Assembly: GCA_018335855.1 (NCBI GenBank) | Contig: JAGXRM010000044.1 | Location: 1 to 64,000, forward strand | DNA length: 64,000 nt | From: Clostridiales bacterium | GTDB taxonomy: Bacteria; Bacillota; Dethiobacteria; Dethiobacterales; Dethiobacteraceae | Reading direction: 5' to 3' | Part shown: in pieces, positions 58,650 through 64,000 of the stretch | How positions within the stretch are numbered: the stretch's first letter is position 1 | How the letters are laid out: each line of letters opens with the position of its first letter | Program-made: the position numbers and the translations under genes | The notes under the pieces: generated by a model | Database searches by the model: none | The model's input: the letters and a program-made list of their open reading frames with translations, nothing else | What the model was told of the DNA's origin: nothing

Positions 58650-59030
58650 TTGAGCATCCGCTGTGGAGTGGATATTATTGAAATTGAGAGAGTCGGCCGT
58701 GCTTGGCGCAAGCGGCCCGACTATTTTTTACGTCGGGTATTTACAGAGGAAGAGCAACAAGCTATAGAGGGACGTCCTTATCCTGTGAAGCACCTGGCAG
58801 CACGTTTTGCGGCGAAGGAAGCGGTTTTTAAACTCCTGGGCGCCGGAATTGGTGAGCTGTCCTGGACCGATGTGGAGATTTTCTCCCGCCCCAGCGGCGA
58901 GCCATGGGTGCGCTTAAGCGGCCGAGCCGCGGAGCGCGCAAGAACGCTGTCCGTCGGGGATATTGCCGTTTCACTCAGTCACAGCCGTGAGTTGGCGATA
59001 GCTCAGGCAGTGGCCATTTGTAAAGACTAA
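58650..59030 (+). CDS. acpS: holo-[acyl-carrier-protein] synthase
   Basis: 126 residues. Transfers phosphopantetheine from CoA to acyl carrier protein. AcpS motifs: CGVDIIEIERV (5-15, metal Asp) and FAAKEAVFKLLG (about 51-62, metal Glu), then VSLSHSRELAIAQAV. The start is TTG at 58650 with GAGGGA upstream. Confidence 0.9.
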   Translation: MSIRCGVDIIEIERVGRAWRKRPDYFLRRVFTEEEQQAIEGRPYPVKHLAARFAAKEAVFKLLGAGIGELSWTDVEIFSRPSGEPWVRLSGRAAERARTLSVGDIAVSLSHSRELAIAQAVAICKD

Positions 59031-59074
59031 ATATTACGAAAAACTAAAAAATAATTGAAAACTCTTTTTAACTC

Positions 59075-59108
59075 TTGACTGGAAAACTACCGTCTGGTAG
59101 TCTATAAT
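59075..59108 (+). promoter_or_regulatory. promoter with palindromic operator of rrf2-isc genes
   Basis: TTGACT (59075-59080); the palindrome ACTACC-GTCT-GGTAGT (59086-59101) fills the spacer; TAGTCT (17-base spacing) or TATAAT (59103-59108) is the -10. A bound Rrf2/IscR dimer here would block polymerase, so autoregulation is likely. Confidence 0.75.
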
Positions 59109-59153
59109 AAAGCCGAGTAATCTTATCGGGATTTAGACGGGATGGTTTTGCTT

Positions 59154-59576
59154 ATGAAAGTATCAGCAAAGGGAGAATACGGCGTACGCGCCATGGTTAT
59201 TCTAGCCTTAGATTTCAGTACCGGCCCCGTCCCGCTTCGAGAGATTGCACAGCGGGAATGTATCTCTTACCAGTTTCTGGAGCAAATTTTCCTGCCGCTT
59301 CGCCGCGCCGGCCTGATTGAAAGTGTACGTGGCGCTAAAGGGGGTTATGTTCTTGCCAGACCTCCCGGTGAAATTAAGGTAGGCGATATCATTCGTGCTC
59401 TGGAAGGGCCGATTGCGCCTGTGGAGTGTGTGGCGGAAGGTAAAACCGGTTCTTGCAGCCGCGGTGATACTTGCCTGACCCGCGGCATCTGGCAACGATT
59501 GCGTGACAGTATGTCTGAAGTATTGGACGATATTACCCTTGCCGATGTGATTTGTATGTCGGCGGATTCAACTTGA
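59154..59576 (+). CDS. iscR: Rrf2/IscR-type Fe-S regulator
   Basis: About 140 residues. Rrf2 winged helix (GEYGVRAMVILALDF, REIAQRECISYQFLEQIF, RGAKGGYVLARPP) and three Cys in CVAEGKTGSCSRGDTC (about 93-108), spaced as in IscR for a [2Fe-2S] cluster. It is expected to sense cluster status and control the cysteine desulfurase genes just downstream. ATG 59154 matches the family start MKVSAKGEYG; ATG 59142 would add four residues. Confidence 0.85.
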   Translation: MKVSAKGEYGVRAMVILALDFSTGPVPLREIAQRECISYQFLEQIFLPLRRAGLIESVRGAKGGYVLARPPGEIKVGDIIRALEGPIAPVECVAEGKTGSCSRGDTCLTRGIWQRLRDSMSEVLDDITLADVICMSADST

Positions 59577-59587
59577 GGAGGCTGACC

Positions 59588-60754
59588 ATGAAGAAAATTT
59601 ACTTGGATCATGGGGCAACAACGCAGCTAAGCGAAGAAGTATTTGAAACGATGAAGCCGTATCTCTTTGAACTTTACGGCAACCCTTCCAGCTTGCACTC
59701 CTTCGGGCGTGAAGTTCGTAAAGGTTTGGAAGAGGCCCGGGAGAAAGTGGCTGCCGCCATCGGCGCCCAACCCCGGGAAATCGTTTTTACATCCGGCGGG
59801 ACAGAATCAGACAACCTGGCAATCCGGGGCGTGGCCAGGGCACAGCAGAAAAAAGGGAATCACATCATTACCAGTGCCGTTGAGCACCATGCTGTGATTG
59901 ATACCTGTCATGCCTTAAAGGAAGAGGGCTTCGACATTACAGTGGTCCCCGTTGACGAAACCGGCATGGTTTCCGTTAAAGATGTGGCAGCAGCCATTAC
60001 AGATAAAACCATTCTAATTACAATCATGATGGCCAATAACGAAGTGGGAACGATTCAACCTGTGGCGGAGATCGGTAAACTTGCCCGGGAAAAAGGGATC
60101 ACGTTTCATACAGACGCTGTACAGGCGATTGGCAATCTTCCAATCAATGTGGAAGAATTAAACTGTGACCTGCTTTCCTTATCAGGGCATAAATTTTATG
60201 GCCCCAAAGGGACTGGAGCTCTGTATGTGCGTAAGGGCACCCGGTTAAAGGTATATAGTTTCGGCGGTTCCCAGGAACGTAAATTACGCCCGGGCACAGA
60301 AAACGTCCCGGGTATTATCGGTCTGGGTAAAGCAATTGAACTGGCAGTAAAAGATATGGAGCAGAAAACGGCCAGAGTAGCCGGATTAAGAGACCGGCTG
60401 ATTGACGGTCTGCTCAAGTTGCCGGATGTCCGCCTGAACGGTCACCGAACCCAAAGGCTTCCCGGTAATGTAAATGTCTCTATTCAGTATGTGGAAGGGG
60501 AATCCCTGATTCTCAGCCTGGACTTAAAAGGAATTGCCTCATCCAGCGGCTCTGCCTGTACGTCGGGCTCCCTTGACCCATCCCACGTGTTGCTGGCCAT
60601 GGGTTTAGACCATCAGACCGCCCACGGATCGCTCCGGCTTACCCTTGGCGTGGAAAATACTGACGAAGAAATTGATTATGTGCTGGAAGTTGTTCCGGAA
60701 ATTGTGGAGCGCCTGCGCGCCATGTCACCAGTATACACTTGTAAAAACGATTAA
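59588..60754 (+). CDS. iscS: cysteine desulfurase (IscS/NifS type)
   Basis: 388 residues. Supplies sulfur for Fe-S clusters using PLP. Lys in SGHKFYGPKGTGALYV (about residue 202) holds PLP; the catalytic Cys is in SSGSACTSGSLDPSHVL (about 323), the loop of IscS/NifS type. GAGGAGG precedes the ATG. Co-transcribed with the Rrf2 gene and iscU (17 bases apart). Confidence 0.95.
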   Translation: MKKIYLDHGATTQLSEEVFETMKPYLFELYGNPSSLHSFGREVRKGLEEAREKVAAAIGAQPREIVFTSGGTESDNLAIRGVARAQQKKGNHIITSAVEHHAVIDTCHALKEEGFDITVVPVDETGMVSVKDVAAAITDKTILITIMMANNEVGTIQPVAEIGKLAREKGITFHTDAVQAIGNLPINVEELNCDLLSLSGHKFYGPKGTGALYVRKGTRLKVYSFGGSQERKLRPGTENVPGIIGLGKAIELAVKDMEQKTARVAGLRDRLIDGLLKLPDVRLNGHRTQRLPGNVNVSIQYVEGESLILSLDLKGIASSSGSACTSGSLDPSHVLLAMGLDHQTAHGSLRLTLGVENTDEEIDYVLEVVPEIVERLRAMSPVYTCKND

Positions 60755-60771
60755 TAGCGAGGTGGAGTTAG

Positions 60772-61152
60772 ATGTACACGGAAAAAGTGATGGAGCATTT
60801 TACCAATCCACGTAATGTCGGGGAGATAGAAAATGCGGACGGTGTTGGTGAAGTGGGGAATATGAAGTGCGGCGATATCATGCGTATTTACATTAAAGTA
60901 AATGATGAAAATGTGATTGAAGACGTCAAGTTTCGTACATTCGGTTGCGGGGCGGCTATCGCTACCAGCAGTGTGGTAACAGAAATGGTGAAAGGGAAAA
61001 CCATTGAGGAAGCACTGGAGATTACCAATAAACAGGTAGCAGAAGAACTGGGTGGTTTGCCGGAAAACAAAATGCATTGTTCCAACCTGGCAGCAGATGC
61101 TCTCCATAAGGCTATTGATGATTTAAAAAATAAGCAAAACGAGAAAAAATAA
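60772..61152 (+). CDS. iscU: Fe-S cluster scaffold IscU/NifU-N
   Basis: 126 residues. The three scaffold Cys are in MKCGD (about 34), FGCGAAIA (about 61) and MHCSNLA (about 104), with the Asp after the first. No C-terminal NifU extension. It takes sulfur from the IscS product just upstream. GAGGTGGAG precedes the ATG. Confidence 0.95.
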   Translation: MYTEKVMEHFTNPRNVGEIENADGVGEVGNMKCGDIMRIYIKVNDENVIEDVKFRTFGCGAAIATSSVVTEMVKGKTIEEALEITNKQVAEELGGLPENKMHCSNLAADALHKAIDDLKNKQNEKK

Positions 61153-61170
61153 GGGCTACAGGAGGAAATT

Positions 61171-61548
61171 ATGAATCCAATGGAACTGGCGGAACAACTG
61201 GGTGAAGCAATACTTGCATCGAATGAGTATAAAAACTATACCGATGCCAAGGAAGCCATGGATAACAGTGATGAAGCAAACAATCTGGTGGAAACCTTTC
61301 AGGACCGGCAGCAGGCTCTCCGTGACAGTCAGTTAACGGGAAGGAAGGTCACGCAGGAACAGATTGACGAGTTACGTGCCCATCAGCGTAAGATGCTGGA
61401 AAACCCAGAAATCGGCGCGTATTTAGAGGCGAAGAAAAATGTGGATACTCTACTCGCTGCTGTGAACGAAGTTATCTCCCGTGTGACAGGAATGGAGTCG
61501 GGAGGACACAGTCACGGTGCAGGCGGCTGCAGTGGCGGTTGCTGTTAA
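61171..61548 (+). CDS. YlbF/YmcA-family protein with Cys/His-rich tail
   Basis: 125 residues, helical (NPMELAEQLGEAILASNEY, NLVETFQDRQQALRDSQ) as in the YlbF/YmcA family, whose Bacillus members with YaaT bind Fe-S clusters and act on RNase Y. The C-terminal tail GGHSHGAGGCSGGCC carries three Cys and two His. Its position 18 bases after iscU suggests the tail binds an Fe-S cluster or iron. CAGGAGG precedes the ATG. Last gene of the isc operon. Confidence 0.8.
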   Translation: MNPMELAEQLGEAILASNEYKNYTDAKEAMDNSDEANNLVETFQDRQQALRDSQLTGRKVTQEQIDELRAHQRKMLENPEIGAYLEAKKNVDTLLAAVNEVISRVTGMESGGHSHGAGGCSGGCC

Positions 61549-61592
61549 AAACTTTATGGCGAACAGCCTGAACGTAAGATAAACTCTTCATG

Positions 61593-61624
61593 AAAATCAG
61601 GCGCATAGATGCGCCTGATTTTGT
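61593..61624 (+). terminator. intrinsic terminator of the isc operon
   Basis: AAAATCAGGCGCAT and ATGCGCCTGATTTT are perfect arms with loop AG. Confidence 0.9.
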
Positions 61625-61689
61625 CTAACGGAATTATGGTATAATATCCCTTGAAGTGCGTTTCCCATGGAAAAAGAGGGAGTGGTATC

Positions 61690-63228
61690 GTGGAAATTAT
61701 CACAGCGGCACAGATGCGCGAAATTGACCGCAGAGCAATAGAAGATTTCGGGATTCCCGGGATTGTCTTGATGGAAAACGCCGGGTTGCGCATTGTGGAG
61801 ACTGTCCGCACGCTGCCTTGCACAAATGTGGTTATCCTGGCCGGTCGTGGTAATAACGGCGGGGATGGCTTTGTGGCTGCCAGACACCTTCGAAATGAAA
61901 AAAATGTTTCTGTTTGGATGACAGCGGAGCCGCAGACGTATCAGGGAGATGCCCGGACCAATCTTATGATTTTGCAACGGCTTGAGCAACCGCTCCGTGT
62001 TGTCCGCGGGGAAGAAGATTTGGCGGATCTGGCAGGAGACCTGGCGCAGGCAGATCTGGTGGTGGATGGACTCCTTGGCACCGGTGTTTCCCGGCAGGTG
62101 GATCCTCTTTATGCCGGAATCATTCGCCTGGTGAACAGAATGGGAGTTCCTGTTGTGGCCATAGACATTCCCTCAGGAGTTTGCGCCGACACAGGAAAAA
62201 TCCTGGGCAGTGCTATACGTGCATCTATTACAGTAACATTTGCTTTGCCAAAACAAGGGTTGTTGTTTTTCCCCGGTGCCGCTTGCACCGGCCGGCTGGA
62301 AGTCGCCGATATCGGCATTCCGCCGGCACTGGTCACAGGGTACAAGTTTAATTTGCTGACTTCTGCGGATATGGTAAGGCTTTTGCCGCCAAGGCCGTCG
62401 GAAGGGCATAAAGGTACTTTCGGTTCAGTTCTGTTGGTTGCGGGATCCCGTGGGATGTCAGGCGCGGCCGCTCTTTCCGCCCGAGCAGCGTTGCGCGGAG
62501 GTTGTGGTATGGTTTATGCGGCTATTCCGGAAAGCATTCAGCCAACGCTGGCCGCCCAGACCCAGGAAACGGTGACGCTGCCTTTGCCTGAGAACAGGCA
62601 CGGCCGTTTAAAGGCGGAAGCATTGGACATGCTTCGTGAAAAGTGGGCTGTTTGCCAGGTGGTGGCCGCAGGGCCCGGCCTTTCCCGGGATTCAGACGTA
62701 ATGCCTGTTTTAGCAGGAATTTTACGGGAAAGCCGTCTTCCTGTGGTCCTGGACGCGGATGCTTTAAATCTGCTGGCAAAGGACCCCAGCCTGACCCGGG
62801 ACAGGGAAGGATCGACGCTGCTCACACCGCACCCGGGTGAAGCGGCGCGATTGCTGAATACTACTGTAGAAGCAATACAGTCGGACAGACTGGGCGTTGT
62901 CCGGCACCTGGCGGAGCGTTATCACAGTACGGTTGTGTTGAAAGGCGCCCACACTTTAATCGCCGACCCATCCGGAGAGATCTCCCTGAATGTGACGGGT
63001 AATAACGGGATGGGTACTGCAGGCAGCGGTGATGTGCTTACCGGACTTGCCGCAGCTCTCCTGGCACAGAGGTTAACCGTTCCTCAGGCGGCGCGACTCG
63101 CTGTCTACATTCACGGTTTGGCCGGTGACCATGCCGCAGCTGTTAAAGGAGAGAGGGCTCTGATGGCCGGAGATATTATTGAAGAGATTCCCAAGGCATA
63201 TCTGGAATTAACTAAAATACATATGTAG
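61690..63228 (+). CDS. nnr: bifunctional NAD(P)HX epimerase/dehydratase
   Basis: 512 residues. The N-terminal epimerase half (AQMREIDRRAIEDFGIPG, LAGRGNNGGDGFVAARHL, DGLLGTGVSRQVD) and the C-terminal ADP/ATP-dependent dehydratase half (HKGTFGSVLLVAGSRGMSGA, LTPHPGEAARLL, NGMGTAGSGDVLTG) are both complete. It repairs hydrated NADH and NADPH. GTG at 61690 follows GAGGGAG; an upstream ATG at 61651 has no site. Confidence 0.95.
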   Translation: MEIITAAQMREIDRRAIEDFGIPGIVLMENAGLRIVETVRTLPCTNVVILAGRGNNGGDGFVAARHLRNEKNVSVWMTAEPQTYQGDARTNLMILQRLEQPLRVVRGEEDLADLAGDLAQADLVVDGLLGTGVSRQVDPLYAGIIRLVNRMGVPVVAIDIPSGVCADTGKILGSAIRASITVTFALPKQGLLFFPGAACTGRLEVADIGIPPALVTGYKFNLLTSADMVRLLPPRPSEGHKGTFGSVLLVAGSRGMSGAAALSARAALRGGCGMVYAAIPESIQPTLAAQTQETVTLPLPENRHGRLKAEALDMLREKWAVCQVVAAGPGLSRDSDVMPVLAGILRESRLPVVLDADALNLLAKDPSLTRDREGSTLLTPHPGEAARLLNTTVEAIQSDRLGVVRHLAERYHSTVVLKGAHTLIADPSGEISLNVTGNNGMGTAGSGDVLTGLAAALLAQRLTVPQAARLAVYIHGLAGDHAAAVKGERALMAGDIIEEIPKAYLELTKIHM

Positions 63229-63243
63229 AGAGGAGCAACTCAA

Positions 63244-63690
63244 ATGTTCGCAAAAGATATTATGACACCAGAAGTCGTCACGGTAACGAAGGATACAACG
63301 GTAACGGAAGTCGCGCGGTTATTGACAGAGCATAAAGTCAGCGGTCTGCCGGTCATTGACCAGGAAGGGCGCGTGGCCGGCATGGTCAGTGAGGGCGATT
63401 TAATTCACCAGGATAAAAAGCTCCATACGCCGGCGTTTCTTGAAATTTTAGGCGGAGTTATTTATCTGGAGAACCCGCAGCGACTGGGTCAGGATTTGAA
63501 AAAAATGACGGCCGTAAAAGTAGCGGAAATCATGACGCCGAAACCTTACACGGTAAAAGAAGACGCAACAATAGAGGATATTGCCACTATTATGATTGAA
63601 CGGCAGGTTAACCGTGTGCCTGTGGTGGACGGTGCGGGTAAACTGGTGGGCATTGTAAGCCGCCAGGATTTGGTGAAAGCAATGATATAA
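63244..63690 (+). CDS. tandem CBS-domain protein
   Basis: 148 residues consisting of two CBS domains (MTPEVVTVTKDTTVTEVARL at the start; MTPKPYTVKEDATIEDIATI from about 96). Such stand-alone pairs bind adenine nucleotides and regulate partners. AGAGGAG precedes the ATG; 15 bases after the nnr gene, so probably the same transcript. Confidence 0.85.
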   Translation: MFAKDIMTPEVVTVTKDTTVTEVARLLTEHKVSGLPVIDQEGRVAGMVSEGDLIHQDKKLHTPAFLEILGGVIYLENPQRLGQDLKKMTAVKVAEIMTPKPYTVKEDATIEDIATIMIERQVNRVPVVDGAGKLVGIVSRQDLVKAMI

Positions 63691-63717
63691 ACAAAAAAAG
63701 GGGCGAGGCTGTTGTCA

Positions 63718-64000
63718 TTGAAGTCTCTGGCTTGCGTACTGTTGCTGACGGTACTGATTACCGGGTGCTCCATGAACGGGGAGCGACTGGTTGATCGGAC
63801 TGCAAAAAAGGTTGATAAGCTCCAGGGCTTTTATGCGGAACTGGATGCTGTAGTATTTAGCCTGGAAGGGGAGCAGCGATATCGTGTTAAGCAATGGTTG
63901 CAAGTGCCCGGACGTTGGCGAGTCGAAGTGGAAACGGATACGGGGGAACAGATATTCTTATGTGACGGTGAGCAAGTTTGGATTTACCAGCCGGGAATAA
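63718..64000 (+). CDS. LolA-like lipoprotein, 3' part cut by window edge
   Basis: The frame runs to the end of the window. It starts at TTG 63718 (or TTG 63712) after GGGGCGAGG. A lipoprotein signal peptide with lipobox LITGC is followed by a mature start (KVDKLQGFYAELDAVVFSLE, RYRVKQWLQVPGRWRVEVE, LCDGEQVWIYQP) like Gram-positive outer-membrane-lipoprotein-sorting (LolA/YdcC-like) proteins. The gene order nnr - CBS - this lipoprotein is common in Clostridia-like genomes. Confidence 0.75.
   Translation, partial: MKSLACVLLLTVLITGCSMNGERLVDRTAKKVDKLQGFYAELDAVVFSLEGEQRYRVKQWLQVPGRWRVEVETDTGEQIFLCDGEQVWIYQPGI

Noticed and set aside
1-64000. tRNA, rRNA, T-box or known riboswitch
   Set aside because: No cloverleaf ending, rRNA-like stretch or recognisable riboswitch core was found by eye; the structured leaders at 30,995 and 48,130 match no class I know.

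Overview
The window comes from an anaerobic, low-to-mid GC Bacillota (Clostridia-like) chromosome. Signs of this are strong purine-rich Shine-Dalgarno sites with many TTG/GTG starts, an Rrf2-IscS-IscU-YlbF cluster, a class III PHA synthase (PhaE/PhaC), many Fe-S proteins, a reductive-dehalogenase-like protein and a TupA-type lipoprotein. I cannot name the species. No rRNA, tRNA or CRISPR array was found.

Region 1 (1 to about 29,876) is visibly AT-rich and accessory. From left to right it holds: a truncated type III restriction subunit; an RDD membrane protein with a TPR protein; a complete Wadjet (SMC-like) defence locus in the order jetD-A-B-C; and, on the minus strand, a regulatory operon (ECF sigma factor, unknown 216-aa protein, ImmA/IrrE protease) followed by a two-gene ubiquitin-like conjugation module (Ubl-E2 fusion and JAB-E1 fusion). 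Then come a HTH plus EVE-like protein and a Tn7-like core (tnsA, tnsB, tnsC, two tniQ/tnsD paralogues). A DUF2442 protein, two tiny ORFs and a terminal array of three near-identical 19-bp repeats lead to a putative transposon end at about 29,876. The base composition changes at this point. Either all of region 1 is cargo whose other end lies left of the window, or only about 20.1-29.9 kb is the transposon and it sits beside a defence island.

The most interesting accessory signal is a 23-bp motif (22/23 identical) placed just upstream of the ECF sigma gene and again just upstream of the Ubl-E2/JAB-E1 genes. It links a sigma/protease sensing module to the protein-conjugation module.

Region 2 (29,987-37,540) is an iron/tetrapyrrole-type locus. 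A consensus promoter and a Fur-like palindrome precede a DUF3793 gene. After a possible attenuator come a multi-pass membrane protein, an ExbB/MotA-like channel, a DUF2149 protein and a 1,563-aa exported, membrane-anchored CobN-like chelatase. This resembles the S/T/U/V genes of haem-utilisation (hmu) clusters, without an outer-membrane receptor.

Region 3 (37.8-64 kb) is more GC-rich core genome: a Phd/ParE toxin-antitoxin pair with its operator; a flavoprotein and a thioesterase; a gamma-glutamyltransferase / ATP-grasp-M20 fusion / N-formylglutamate-amidohydrolase operon; a DMT transporter; a cytosolic RdhA-like protein; phaJ-phaE-phaC; an rRNA methyltransferase; an orphan TupA; a Cys-rich HTH-ferredoxin; a shrunken HAD protein; signal peptidase I; a tautomerase; a haem-type histidine kinase with its response regulator; acpS; the rrf2-iscS-iscU-ylbF cluster; NAD(P)HX repair; a CBS protein; and the start of a LolA-like lipoprotein cut by the window edge.
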